Source of the DNA: Enterovirga rhinocerotis
GTDB lineage: Bacteria; Pseudomonadota; Alphaproteobacteria; Rhizobiales; Beijerinckiaceae
Assembly: GCF_004363955.1 (NCBI RefSeq)
Contig: NZ_SNZR01000016.1
Location: forward strand, 1-64,000
Direction of reading: 5' to 3'
DNA: 64,000 bases
This document shows positions 26,482 to 36,118 of the stretch, piece by piece. The notes under the pieces were generated by a model that searched no databases, was not told the origin of the DNA, and worked only from the letters and a program-made list of their open reading frames with translations. The number at the start of each line of letters is the position of its first letter. Positions within the stretch are counted from its first letter, which is position 1. Position numbers and translations under genes: made by a program.

Positions 26482-26551
26482 ATAAAAAAGAGCGGGACCC
26501 TCTCGGGCCCGCTCCCGACAAGGTGCTTTCGCACCACACCAGAGCTGATCT
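26482..26551 (-). ncRNA. rimP leader (putative transcription attenuator)
   Basis: Between the candidate promoter and the rimP start the leftward transcript would form a small hairpin GGTGC-GAAA-GCACC (26522-26535) followed by a strong terminator hairpin and a U-run. A leader with a premature terminator before rimP has been described as a conserved alphaproteobacterial RNA motif, the rimP leader. The positions of its parts here agree. Its effector is not known. Confidence 0.65.
26484..26514 (-). terminator. Intrinsic terminator in the rimP leader
   Basis: Read leftward: GAGCGGG and CCCGCTC (26490-26514) enclose GGG/CCC around a four-base loop with one bulged base, followed by TTTTTT then ATT. 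This is the best intrinsic terminator in the window, yet it lies upstream of rimP in the same transcript, which marks it as an attenuator. Confidence 0.8.
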
Positions 26552-26556
26552 GCCTC

Positions 26557-26585
26557 CATTTAGTCGGTTGCGACGCGCCGCGCAA
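26557..26585 (-). promoter_or_regulatory. Candidate promoter of the rimP-nusA-infB operon
   Basis: On the leftward strand TTGCGC (26580-26585) and TAAATG (26557-26562) are 17 bases apart. Transcription would begin just before the rimP leader. The -35 resembles the TTGCGG proposed for typA. Confidence 0.4.
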
Positions 26586-26679
26586 GATGGCCGATGCAGG
26601 TCGCGGCGAGCGGCCTCGCAAGTCGATCGAGCGTCCATCGGACTTGCATCGGGCGCCGAAGCGACGCCATAGCGGCGGC

Positions 26680-27945
26680 ATGACGGGCTTCGGACGACAG
26701 CCGCGCTCGGTCGCGATCATCGGGGGCGGCCCGGCCGGCCTGATGGCGGCGGAGGTCGCGGCATCGCGGGGAGCGGCGGTCGCGCTCTACGACGCCATGC
26801 CCTCGCTCGGCCGCAAGTTCCTGATGGCCGGTCGGGGCGGCCTGAACCTGACCCATTCCGAACCTGTCCCGGCATTCCTCGCGCGCTACGGACCCGCGGC
26901 CCCGCGGCTCGGCCCCGCCATCGAGGCCTTTTCGCCGGAGGCGGTGCGCCGCTGGGCGGACGATCTCGGCGCCGAGACCTTCGTCGGATCGAGCGGCCGG
27001 GTCTTTCCGCGCGCCTGGAAGGCTTCGCCGCTGCTGCGGGCCTGGCTGCGGCGGCTCGACGGGCTCGGGGTCTCGATCGCCCTACGCCACCGCTGGACGG
27101 GCTGGTCGTCGGAAGGCGAGCTTCTCTTCGAAACCCCGGGCGGCGCCCTCGCCGCGCCGAAGCCGGACGCGACGATCCTCGCCCTCGGCGGCGCGAGCTG
27201 GCCTCGCCTCGGTTCCGACGGCGGCTGGGTGCCGATCCTGGAGCAGGCCGGAATCGCGGTCGCGCCGCTGCGCCCTTCGAATGTCGGCCTGCGGATCGGC
27301 TGGTCCGCGCCGTTCCTCGAGCGGTTCGAAGGCGCACCGCTGAAACGGATCGCGGCAGCCCTTGGCGGCTCGGTCCGGCGGGGCGAGGCGGTCGTGACGG
27401 CACAGGGCCTCGAGGGCGGGATCGTGTACGCCCTGTCGACCCCCATCCGGGAGGCCCTGGAGCGGCACGGCGAGGCGATCCTCGCGCTCGACCTGCGCCC
27501 CGACCTGTCGACCGAAGCGCTCGCGAGTGCTCTGTCGCGTCCGCGCGGCAAGCAGTCGATGTCGACCTTCCTGCGCAAGGCGGCAGGCCTTCCGCCCGTC
27601 GCGATCGCCCTGCTGCGCGAGGCGGCCGGGCGGGACATCCCGGCCGACCCCGCCGCCCTCGCTGGCCTCGTGAAAGCGGCCCCGCTGCGCGTGACCGGCA
27701 CGGCGGGGATCGAACGCGCCATCTCCAGCGCCGGCGGCGTTCCGCTCGATGCCCTCGACGGCTCGTTCATGCTGCGCGACCGGCCGGGAACCTTCGTCGC
27801 CGGCGAGATGCTGGACTGGGACGCCCCGACCGGCGGCTACCTCCTCCAGGCCTGCTTCGCGACGGGCGCCGCAGCGGCGAGGGCGGCGGCGGCCGTCTCG
27901 AAGAACGTGCAGGACGACGCCATGCGTGTTATACGCTCCGTATAA
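26680..27945 (+). CDS. BaiN/RdsA-family NAD(P)/FAD-dependent oxidoreductase
   Basis: 421 residues from the ATG at 26680 ([20 protein letters not shown]). The FAD-binding [17 protein letters not shown] opens the protein. The family signature [19 protein letters not shown] follows, [14 protein letters not shown] sits in the middle, and [22 protein letters not shown] near the end closes the FAD site. This matches the PP4765-type subgroup of HI0933/BaiN flavoproteins. Their substrates are mostly unknown; some members reduce bile-acid or other ring double bonds. It diverges from the rimP operon. Its last codons overlap the operator palindrome of the toxin-antitoxin genes that follow. Confidence 0.88.
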   Translation: MTGFGRQPRSVAIIGGGPAGLMAAEVAASRGAAVALYDAMPSLGRKFLMAGRGGLNLTHSEPVPAFLARYGPAAPRLGPAIEAFSPEAVRRWADDLGAETFVGSSGRVFPRAWKASPLLRAWLRRLDGLGVSIALRHRWTGWSSEGELLFETPGGALAAPKPDATILALGGASWPRLGSDGGWVPILEQAGIAVAPLRPSNVGLRIGWSAPFLERFEGAPLKRIAAALGGSVRRGEAVVTAQGLEGGIVYALSTPIREALERHGEAILALDLRPDLSTEALASALSRPRGKQSMSTFLRKAAGLPPVAIALLREAAGRDIPADPAALAGLVKAAPLRVTGTAGIERAISSAGGVPLDALDGSFMLRDRPGTFVAGEMLDWDAPTGGYLLQACFATGAAAARAAAAVSKNVQDDAMRVIRSV

Positions 27946-27946
27946 C
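27928..27946. promoter_or_regulatory. Operator palindrome of the AbrB/Doc toxin-antitoxin pair
   Basis: GTTATACG-CTC-CGTATAAC is a perfect 8+8 inverted repeat. It lies 12 bases before the antitoxin start, where antitoxins of the AbrB fold usually bind to repress their own operon. It covers the last two codons and stop of the flavoprotein gene. The AT-rich half-sites contrast with the surrounding GC-rich DNA and may include the -10 element. Confidence 0.7.
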
Positions 27947-27958
27947 GGAGATGACGTC

Positions 27959-28213
27959 ATGGCTGACGATGTCCTTGATGCCGACGCGGAGGTCCTGCAG
28001 ATCAAGAAGATCGGCAACTCCGTCGGTCTGATCTTGCCAAAGTCACTTCTGGCGCGCCTTCGGCTCGAAGTCGGAGATGTCCTGCATGTCGTCGATCAGC
28101 CGGAGCGCGGCTTCAAGGCGACGCCCTACGATCCGAAACATGCCCGCGCTCTCGCCATCGCCCGGAAGGCCTTCAAGGACTACGCGGAGACGTTCCGTGA
28201 TTTGGCCAAATGA
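27959..28213 (+). CDS. AbrB/MazE-type antitoxin
   Basis: 84 residues. The SpoVT/AbrB swapped-hairpin DNA-binding domain covers about residues 12-55: VLQIKKIGNSVGLILPKSLL then LEVGDVLHVV. The C-terminal part (ARALAIARKAFKDYAETFRDLAK) is helical and would wrap the toxin. The ATG at 27959 follows GGAG by eight bases. It overlaps the Doc-type toxin gene by four bases (ATGA). AbrB-type antitoxins bind palindromes upstream of their own gene, and a perfect one is present at 27928-27946. Confidence 0.9.
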   Translation: MADDVLDADAEVLQIKKIGNSVGLILPKSLLARLRLEVGDVLHVVDQPERGFKATPYDPKHARALAIARKAFKDYAETFRDLAK

Positions 28214-28593
28214 CCGAGCCTGAATGGCTGACGCTCGAGATCGTGATGGATGCTCATGCTGAGCAACTCGCGATCTTCGGCGGCGGCGACGGCATTCGGG
28301 ACCGCGGCCTGCTCGAATCCGCTCTTGCCCGCGCACCCAACAAATGGGCCTACGGGGAGGCTCGTCTGTCTGCGCTCGCGGCCGCCTACGGCTACGGCTT
28401 GTCGCGCAATCACGGCTTCGTCGACGGCAACAAGCGCATCGCGTTCGCGGCGATCCTCATGTTTCTGGGGCTCAACGGCGTTCGCTTCTCTCCGGGCAAG
28501 GCCGATGCGACCGTCGCGATGCTCGCCCTTGCCGCAGGCGAGATCGACGAGGACGGGCTGACGCAATGGATCGAAGATAACATCGTCGTGTGA
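28210..28593 (+). CDS. Doc-type toxin (Fic/Doc family, death-on-curing)
   Basis: 127 residues, the usual Doc length. The active-site motif is HGFVDGNKRIA starting at His68, matching the Doc consensus H-x-F-x-(D/N)-(G/A)-N-K-R. The preceding ALAAAYGYGLSRNHGF helix and the Leu-Ala repeats after it are family-typical. Phage P1 Doc phosphorylates elongation factor EF-Tu and stops translation; the same action is expected here. The motif is complete, so it is probably active. Doc is classically paired with a Phd/YefM antitoxin; here the partner is AbrB-type. Confidence 0.92.
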   Translation: MTEPEWLTLEIVMDAHAEQLAIFGGGDGIRDRGLLESALARAPNKWAYGEARLSALAAAYGYGLSRNHGFVDGNKRIAFAAILMFLGLNGVRFSPGKADATVAMLALAAGEIDEDGLTQWIEDNIVV

Positions 28594-28665
28594 CGGGATC
28601 GCCGGAGGCTGGTGATCCCCGCCTCGGACCACCATCTTCGAGTCTCGATTTCCCGCAAGGATCTC

Positions 28666-30045
28666 ATGCCCCAGGATCGCGACGCCCAAGACAGCGAAGC
28701 CAACCGCTTTTCAGCCCGCGCGGCGCGTTATGCGCGGGTCGGAGCCGGCGTCAGCGGGGTCGCGGCGCGGCTTGCGACGCAGCGGCTGCTCGGCCGCGAC
28801 AAGACCGGTGCCTCAGACGCCGCCGCGCTCGCCCAGATGCTCGGCGGGCTGAAGGGGCCGATCATGAAGGTCGCGCAGCTTCTCGCGACGGTGCCGGATC
28901 TCGTTCCGCCCGAATATGCGAGCGAACTCCAGAAGCTGCAGAGCGAGGCCCCGCCCATGGGCGCCGCCTTCGTCACGCGCCGCATGATGAGCGAACTCGG
29001 GCCGGACTGGCGCTCGCGCTTCGGCTCGTTCGACCTGAAGCCGGCCGCCGCCGCTTCGCTCGGCCAGGTCCACCGCGCCACGTCGCATGATGGCGCCGGG
29101 CTCGCGGTGAAGCTGCAATATCCGGACATGCAATCGGCCGTCGAAGCGGATCTGCGCCAACTCGATCTTCTCTTCGCCGTCCATCGGCGCCTGACCAGCG
29201 TCATCGACACGCGCGAGATCGCCAAGGAGATCGGCGCCCGCATCCGGGAGGAGCTCGATTACGAGCGCGAGGCGAAGCATGCCCGGCTTTATGCGAACCT
29301 GCTCGCCCATGTGCCCGAGGTGCGGGTCCCGGGCGTCCACGGCGACCTCTCGACGAAGCGCCTCCTGACGCTCGACTGGCTGGAGGGACGCAAGATCCTC
29401 GGCTTCAAGGAGGCCCCGGTCGCGATCCGGAACCGGCTCGCCATCGCCATGTTCAAGGCCTGGTGGCACCCCGTCGGACAGATCGGCGTGATCCACGGCG
29501 ATCCGCATCTCGGCAACTACACCGTGTTCGAGGAGGGCGGTGAGGCGGCCGGGATCAATCTCCTCGATTACGGCTGCATCCGCATCTTCCCGCCGCGCTT
29601 CCTGGCCGGCGTCGTCGACCTCTATTTCGGCCTCCTGCACGACGACCGCGAGCGGATCGTGCATGCCTACGAGACGTGGGGCTTCAAGCGGCTGACGAAC
29701 GAGCTCGTCGACATCCTCAACATCTGGGCGCGCTTCATCTACGGCCCGCTCCTGGAGGACCGCGTGCGGACCATCGCGGACGGCGTGAAACCCGGCGAAT
29801 ACGGGCGACGCGAGGCGTTCCGGGTCCATCAGGCGCTCCGCGAGAAGGGGCCCGTGACCATCCCGCGCGAATTCGTCTTCATGGACCGCGCGGCCATCGG
29901 GCTCGGCGCCGTGTTCCTCCATCTCGATGCGGAGCTGAACTTCCACCGCATGTTCCAGGCCGAGATCGAGCATTTCGACCGCGATGCGCTCGCGGCCCGC
30001 CAGGCGGCCGCCCTGGCCGCGGTCGGGATCGCAGCATCGCCTTGA
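28666..30045 (+). CDS. ABC1/UbiB-family atypical kinase-like protein
   Basis: 459 residues from the ATG at 28666, preceded by AAGG at five bases. The ABC1 core runs from about residue 60 to 350. GPIMKVAQLLATVPDLVPPEYA is the region of the family KxGQ motif, with Ala in place of Gly. AAAASLGQVHRA is the Ala-rich nucleotide loop, and AVKLQYPDM carries the invariant lysine strand. GVIHGDPHLGNYTV is the catalytic-loop equivalent, and LLDYGCIRIF takes the DFG-like place. Members are unorthodox ATPases or kinases that support ubiquinone biosynthesis or lipid transport. It has no membrane tail like UbiB of E. coli, so it is closer to soluble ABC1 proteins. Its role in this organism is open. Confidence 0.9.
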   Translation: MPQDRDAQDSEANRFSARAARYARVGAGVSGVAARLATQRLLGRDKTGASDAAALAQMLGGLKGPIMKVAQLLATVPDLVPPEYASELQKLQSEAPPMGAAFVTRRMMSELGPDWRSRFGSFDLKPAAAASLGQVHRATSHDGAGLAVKLQYPDMQSAVEADLRQLDLLFAVHRRLTSVIDTREIAKEIGARIREELDYEREAKHARLYANLLAHVPEVRVPGVHGDLSTKRLLTLDWLEGRKILGFKEAPVAIRNRLAIAMFKAWWHPVGQIGVIHGDPHLGNYTVFEEGGEAAGINLLDYGCIRIFPPRFLAGVVDLYFGLLHDDRERIVHAYETWGFKRLTNELVDILNIWARFIYGPLLEDRVRTIADGVKPGEYGRREAFRVHQALREKGPVTIPREFVFMDRAAIGLGAVFLHLDAELNFHRMFQAEIEHFDRDALAARQAAALAAVGIAASP

Positions 30046-30107
30046 CCGATTGCGAGCGGGTGCGCCTTCGGGTAACACGCCGCTAGCAGCAAAGGGGGAG
30101 CCGCCTG

Positions 30108-30401
30108 ATGGCGCACGGGAACTTGGATCAGGCATCCGCCTACCGTCCGGAGATGGATGGGGAATCGCATGAGCGGACCTATGACGGCTTCATGCATTTC
30201 AGCATCGTCGGGACGGTCTTCGTCATCGCCGTGGTCGTTGGACTTGCCGTCGGCAGCCTGAAGCAAGCTTGGCCCTCCGCCGTCGTCATGATCCTGCTCG
30301 CCCATATCGCGACCGGGGTCGGCCTCGCCTCGAAGACGATCTCCTGGCGCGCTCCGGCGGTCGTCCTGGGGATCCTCCTGCTGATGCTGCTGCTCTACTG
30401 A
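30108..30401 (+). CDS. aa3-type cytochrome c oxidase subunit IV-like protein
   Basis: 97 residues. SHERTYDGFMHFSIVGTVFVIAVVVG is the diagnostic region of the short aa3 oxidase subunit IV of alphaproteobacteria: a conserved cytoplasmic patch leading into one membrane helix. The usual protein has about 45-70 residues and a single helix. Here two further helices follow (AWPSAVVMILLAHIATG and PAVVLGILLLMLLLY), so it is a longer variant. No other oxidase genes are nearby. An AGGGGGAG ribosome site lies before the ATG. Confidence 0.8.
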   Translation: MAHGNLDQASAYRPEMDGESHERTYDGFMHFSIVGTVFVIAVVVGLAVGSLKQAWPSAVVMILLAHIATGVGLASKTISWRAPAVVLGILLLMLLLY

Positions 30402-30421
30402 GCCGCCGACGACCGGGCGGA

Positions 30422-30979
30422 ATGCGCGGCTTTACCGGCCTGAGGCTGCTTCGACAGGGCGCCATCCTCCTGGCCGTCATGGTGCTGACGGCCGGCTCGA
30501 TGGTCCCGGCCGCGGCTCGCGACCTGTCGGGGCTCGAACGGAGCGCCCTCGCCCGGACCGTGAGCCGTTTCGACGACGCGATGCGTCGCAAGTCCATCCC
30601 GACGATCATCGACATCGTCCCGCCGCGCATCGTGGCGCATATCGCGGCCCAGCACGGAATCGACCCGGGCACACTTCGCCGCTCCATGATCGAGCAGACG
30701 CGAGCGGCCTTGAACCCCTCGGTCCTGCGCGCCTTTCGCATGGATCTGGCGCGCGCCCGCTACGGCGCCACGCCGAGCGGCGCCCCCTACGCCCTGATCC
30801 CCACCGCGACGACCGTTCGTTCCGGCGGCCGGGACATCGAGAGCCGCTCCAACACCCTCGCCATGATGGATGGCGGGCGGTGGTACCTCCTCGATCTCAA
30901 CCAACCCTCCCGCGTCGCGATCTTCACCCAGGTCTATCCGGAGTTCCGGGGCGTGCCCCTGGGCGGCCAGGGAATCTGA
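30422..30979 (+). CDS. Secreted protein of unknown function
   Basis: 185 residues from the ATG at 30422. The signal peptide (GAILLAVMVLTAGSMVPAAA) is followed by a helical N-terminal half (LSGLERSALARTVSRFDDAM) and a beta-rich C-terminal half ending in GGRWYLLDLNQPSRVAIF. The layout recalls proteins of the nuclear-transport-factor-2-like fold with a signal peptide, but I cannot assign a family. It lies 20 bases after the oxidase subunit gene and 11 bases before the YggS-type gene, so the three may be co-transcribed. Confidence 0.65.
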   Translation: MRGFTGLRLLRQGAILLAVMVLTAGSMVPAAARDLSGLERSALARTVSRFDDAMRRKSIPTIIDIVPPRIVAHIAAQHGIDPGTLRRSMIEQTRAALNPSVLRAFRMDLARARYGATPSGAPYALIPTATTVRSGGRDIESRSNTLAMMDGGRWYLLDLNQPSRVAIFTQVYPEFRGVPLGGQGI

Positions 30980-30990
30980 CGGAGCGCGTG

Positions 30991-31773
30991 ATGCCTGGCG
31001 ACGAGACCCGAACCCGTTTCGGGGACGATCCCCGGGAGCGGTTTCGCCGGAATCTGGAAGCGGTCGAGACGCGGATCGCCGCCGCATGCGCGAGGAGCGG
31101 GCGTGCCCGCGCCTCGGTCCGGCTGCTGCCGGTCAGCAAGACCGTCCCCTCCGACGTGGTTCGCCTCGCCGTCGAACTGGGGCTCACGACGCTCGGCGAG
31201 AACAAGGTCCAGGAGGCGGCCGGCAAGGCCAGGGACCTCGCCGATCTCGGCGTGTCCTGGAGCGTCATCGGCCATCTGCAGACCAACAAGGCGAAGGCCA
31301 TGGTCGCCTTCGCCAGCGAGTTCCAGGCGCTCGACAGCCTGCGGCTGGCCTCGCTCCTGAACGATCATCTCGTTGCCGCGAAACGGACCCTCGATGTCTT
31401 CGTCCAGGTGAACACCTCGAACGAAGAGAGCAAGTACGGCATCGCGCCGGACGATGCCGAGCACTTCGTCCGGGCTCTCGAGCCGTTCACCGCCCTGCGG
31501 CCGAAGGGCCTCATGACGCTCGCCCTCCTCGACGGCGGACCGGACGAGGTGCGGGCCTGTTTCCGGCGCCTCCGGGCCGTGAGGGACGGCTTGCGGAAGA
31601 CCCAGCCGGGTAGCGGCATCGACCTCCTGTCGATGGGCATGACCGGCGATTTCGAGATCGCGATCGAAGAGGGAGCGGATATCGTCCGCGTCGGTCAGGC
31701 CATCTTCGGCAAACGCCCGACGAAGGACGGCCATTACTGGCCGGGCCTGCTCCCGGACACCAAGCCCGCCTGA
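30991..31773 (+). CDS. YggS/PLPBP-family PLP homeostasis protein
   Basis: 260 residues from the ATG at 30991. RLLPVSKTVPSDVVRLA contains the PLP-binding lysine. LGENKVQEAAGKA, WSVIGHLQTNKAK, FVQVNTSNEESKYGI and LLSMGMTGDFEIAIEEGADIVRVGQAIFG are all diagnostic of the family. The protein is a fold-type III PLP carrier without known catalytic activity that balances PLP and amino-acid pools. It is slightly longer than the usual 230 residues because of an N-terminal extension. Confidence 0.96.
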   Translation: MPGDETRTRFGDDPRERFRRNLEAVETRIAAACARSGRARASVRLLPVSKTVPSDVVRLAVELGLTTLGENKVQEAAGKARDLADLGVSWSVIGHLQTNKAKAMVAFASEFQALDSLRLASLLNDHLVAAKRTLDVFVQVNTSNEESKYGIAPDDAEHFVRALEPFTALRPKGLMTLALLDGGPDEVRACFRRLRAVRDGLRKTQPGSGIDLLSMGMTGDFEIAIEEGADIVRVGQAIFGKRPTKDGHYWPGLLPDTKPA

Positions 31774-31831
31774 CCCCGAGGCCGGAGCCATTCCGGCCGC
31801 GGGCGTGCCGCGCGGCCGGAGGGACGATGCC

Positions 31832-33265
<1,434 letters not shown>

Positions 33266-33275
33266 CGCGACCTCC

Positions 33276-34850
33276 TCAGGACTTCTGGAACATGGCGAGC
33301 ATCCGGCGCGTGACCAGGAAGCCGCCGACGATGTTGATCGAGGCGATGAGGATCGAGATCGCCGCGAGGAAGGCGACGAGCTTGCCCGAGGAGCCGATCT
33401 GGAGGAGCGCGCCCAGCAGGATGATGCCGCTGATCGCGTTCGTCACCGCCATCAGCGGCGTGTGCAGGGCGTGCGAGACGTTCCAGATCACCTGGAAGCC
33501 GACGAAGCAGGCGAGGGCGAAGACGATGAAATGGCTCATGAAGCTCGCCGGGGCGACCGCGCCGACGAGCAGCATCAGCACGGTGCCGATGCCGAGCAGC
33601 ATGATCTGGAACCGGGTCTGCTCGCGGAAGGCGGCCGCTTCCTTGGCGCGCTTCTCCTCGGGCGTCAGCTCCTTGGCCTTTGCCGCCGGCTTCTGCGCGG
33701 CGATCGCCTGGACCTTGGGCGGTGGCGGCGGCCATGTGATCTCGCCCTGGAAGGCGACCGTCGCGCCGCGGATGACGTCGTCCTCCATGTTGTGGACGAC
33801 GGCGCCGTCCTTGCCCGGCGTCAGGTCCGTCATCATGTGGCGGACATTCGTCGCGTAGAGCGTCGAGGACTGGGCCGCCATCCGGCTCGGGAAATCCGTA
33901 TAGCCGACGATCGTCACGCCGTTCGGCGCCACGATCTTCTGGTCGGCGACGGTGAGCTCGCAATTGCCGCCGCGCTCCGCCGCGAGGTCGATGATGACCG
34001 AGCCGGGCTTCATCGCCTCGACCATGTCCTTCGTCCACAGGACCGGCGCATCGCGGCCCGGGATCAGAGCCGTCGTGATGACGATGTCCATCTCCGGGGC
34101 GAGCTCACGGAACTTCTTGAGCTGCGCCTCGCGGAATTCCGGGCTCGACGGCGCGGCATAGCCGCCGGTCGCCGCCCCGTCCTGCTGCTGATCCTTGAAG
34201 TCGAGATAGACGAACTGAGCGCCCATCGACTCGATCTGCTCGGCCACCTCCGGCCGCACGTCGAAGGCATAGGTGACGGCGCCGAGCGAGGTCGCCGTGC
34301 CGATCGCGGCAAGACCGGCGACGCCGGCCCCTACGACCAGCACCTTAGCCGGCGGCACCTTCCCGGCGGCCGTGATCTGGCCGGTGAAGAAGCGGCCGAA
34401 ATTGTTGCCGGCCTCGATGACCGCGCGATAGCCGGCGATGTTGGCCATGGACGACAGGGCGTCCATCTTCTGGGCGCGCGAGATCCGCGGCACCATGTCC
34501 ATCGCGATGACGTTGGCGCCCTTCGCCTTGCAGAGATCGAGAAGATCCTTGCTCTGCGCCGGATAGAAGAACGAGATCAGGGTCTTGCCCGGCTTCAGGC
34601 GCTCGGCCTCCGACGTCTCCGGCGGCCGGACCTTGGCGACGATGTCGGAGGCCTCCCAGAGGGCATCGGCCGTCTCGACGACCTCGACGCCCGCCGCGCG
34701 GTAGGCGTCGTCGGTGAAGCCGGCGGCGGCACCCGCCCCGGCCTGGACGAGGCATTCGTAGCCCAGTTTGCGAAGCTGCACCGCGCTGTCGGGCGTCATG
34801 GCGACGCGCGCCTCGCCCGCGAGCACTTCCTTAGGCGAACCGATCTTCAC
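33276..34850 (-). CDS. pntA: NAD(P) transhydrogenase subunit alpha
   Basis: 524 residues from the GTG at 34850, chosen because AAGGGGG lies at proper distance and the known N-terminus is [20 protein letters not shown]; an ATG seven codons earlier is possible. The NAD-binding domain I has [17 protein letters not shown] and the [15 protein letters not shown] region. It is followed by a Pro/Lys-rich linker (about 385-420) and four C-terminal membrane helices. It is the fused form as in E. coli rather than the split PntAA/PntAB of some alphaproteobacteria. It forms an operon with pntB. Confidence 0.96.
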   Translation of the reverse strand: MKIGSPKEVLAGEARVAMTPDSAVQLRKLGYECLVQAGAGAAAGFTDDAYRAAGVEVVETADALWEASDIVAKVRPPETSEAERLKPGKTLISFFYPAQSKDLLDLCKAKGANVIAMDMVPRISRAQKMDALSSMANIAGYRAVIEAGNNFGRFFTGQITAAGKVPPAKVLVVGAGVAGLAAIGTATSLGAVTYAFDVRPEVAEQIESMGAQFVYLDFKDQQQDGAATGGYAAPSSPEFREAQLKKFRELAPEMDIVITTALIPGRDAPVLWTKDMVEAMKPGSVIIDLAAERGGNCELTVADQKIVAPNGVTIVGYTDFPSRMAAQSSTLYATNVRHMMTDLTPGKDGAVVHNMEDDVIRGATVAFQGEITWPPPPPKVQAIAAQKPAAKAKELTPEEKRAKEAAAFREQTRFQIMLLGIGTVLMLLVGAVAPASFMSHFIVFALACFVGFQVIWNVSHALHTPLMAVTNAISGIILLGALLQIGSSGKLVAFLAAISILIASINIVGGFLVTRRMLAMFQKS

Positions 34851-35019
34851 TGACGCCCCCTTTTTCCGCATCCGCCCGTCGGCCGAGCCGGGACGCGGTC
34901 GGATTTTGACGATCCCACCGCGCCTCGGTAAGTGGCAAAGGAGTTCGATTCAAGCCGGGTTCTGTCGAACGGCCCGCCGCACCGTGAATCGGACGGAATA
35001 AGAGGGGGAGCGCAGCGAG

Positions 35020-35412
35020 ATGCCGAGTTTCGAGCCGGTCTTCGACCACATCCACCTGCGCAGCCTCGATCCGGACAAGGCCGCGACGTTCTACGTCGAC
35101 AGGCTCGGCGCAAAGGTCGCCGACCGGATCGAGACCGACAAGATGCTCCGTGTCGCGATCCGGATCGGCACCCTCGACATCTTCATCGACCGCGTCCCGG
35201 ACGGCACGACTCCCGCGGCGGCGCGGCCCCATCGCGGCCTCGAGCATTTCGGCCTCAAGGTCGACGACCTCGATACGGCCGTCGCCGACCTCAAGGCGCA
35301 TGGCGTCGAGTTCACGATGGAGCCGGTCGAGTTCCGGCCAGGCCTGCGCATCTCTTTCATCCGAGGCCCCGACGACGTCTCGATCGAAATCCTCGAGCGC
35401 AAGACCGTCTGA
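35020..35412 (+). CDS. VOC-superfamily (glyoxalase/dioxygenase-like) protein
   Basis: 130 residues with two beta-alpha-beta-beta-beta units. Potential metal ligands are present: His10 and/or His12 in FDHIHLRS, His in GLEHFGLKVDDL, and Glu in SIEILERK. AATFYVDRLGAKV is the usual helix and strand after the first ligand. The family includes glyoxalase I, extradiol dioxygenases and epimerases, and the reaction cannot be set from sequence. It diverges from pntA and is followed by a GST gene. Confidence 0.85.
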   Translation: MPSFEPVFDHIHLRSLDPDKAATFYVDRLGAKVADRIETDKMLRVAIRIGTLDIFIDRVPDGTTPAAARPHRGLEHFGLKVDDLDTAVADLKAHGVEFTMEPVEFRPGLRISFIRGPDDVSIEILERKTV

Positions 35413-35471
35413 AACCCCTCTCGATCGATCCCCGCGAACCCGCAGCGGCGGGTCGCATCACGGAGGACAGC

Positions 35472-36092
35472 ATGAAGCTCTATTATGCGCCGGGCGCCTG
35501 CTCGATCGGCATCCACGCGCTCGTCGAGGAGATCGGCAAGCCCTACGAGGGCGTGCGGCTCAGCATCCCGTCCGGCGACACGCGGGCCGACAGCTTCACG
35601 AGCGTGAACCCCAAGGGCAAGGTGCCGACGCTCGTGCGCGACGACGGCTCGGTTCTCACCGAGTTTCCCGCCATCGCCGTCTGGCTCGCCCGCAACAGCC
35701 CCGAGAAGGGCCTCCTGCCGTCGGATGCCGACGGCGAGGCGCGGGTCCTCGAGGCGATGGACTACGTCGTGTCGACCATCCACATGCAGGGTTTCAGCCG
35801 CATGCTGCGACCCGGCAATTTCGCGCCGAGCGAAGCCGACCACGAGACGGTCAAGGCGCGCGGCCGCGAGATCTTCGAGGGCGGGCTCAAGACCATGGAC
35901 AAGGCCCTGGCCGGGAAGGACTGGATCGCCGGGCCGCTCTCGGTCGCCGATTTCGCGCTGTTCTACGTCGAGTTCTGGGCGACCGCCCGCATGGCGATCA
36001 CGCTGCCGCCGAACTGCGCGGCGCATTTCGACCGGATGAAGGCCCGCCCCGGCGTCCAGAAGACCTTGGCGGACGAAGGGTTCGGCGGCTGA
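35472..36092 (+). CDS. Glutathione S-transferase, beta-class-like
   Basis: 206 residues. MKLYYAPGACSIGIHALVEE matches the bacterial beta class, with Cys10 as in E. coli GstA. NPKGKVPTLVRDDGSVLTEFPAIAVWLA holds the glutathione-binding cis-Pro and the Ser/Glu site of the thioredoxin-like domain. The all-helical domain has WIAGPLSVADFALFYVEFW with the conserved Asp of the folding motif. It conjugates or reduces electrophiles using glutathione. GGAGG stands eight bases before the ATG. Pairing with the VOC gene may indicate a detoxification pair, an inference. Confidence 0.93.
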   Translation: MKLYYAPGACSIGIHALVEEIGKPYEGVRLSIPSGDTRADSFTSVNPKGKVPTLVRDDGSVLTEFPAIAVWLARNSPEKGLLPSDADGEARVLEAMDYVVSTIHMQGFSRMLRPGNFAPSEADHETVKARGREIFEGGLKTMDKALAGKDWIAGPLSVADFALFYVEFWATARMAITLPPNCAAHFDRMKARPGVQKTLADEGFGG

Positions 36093-36118
36093 ACCCAGCC
36101 GTCCGAAGCTCCGCGCCG

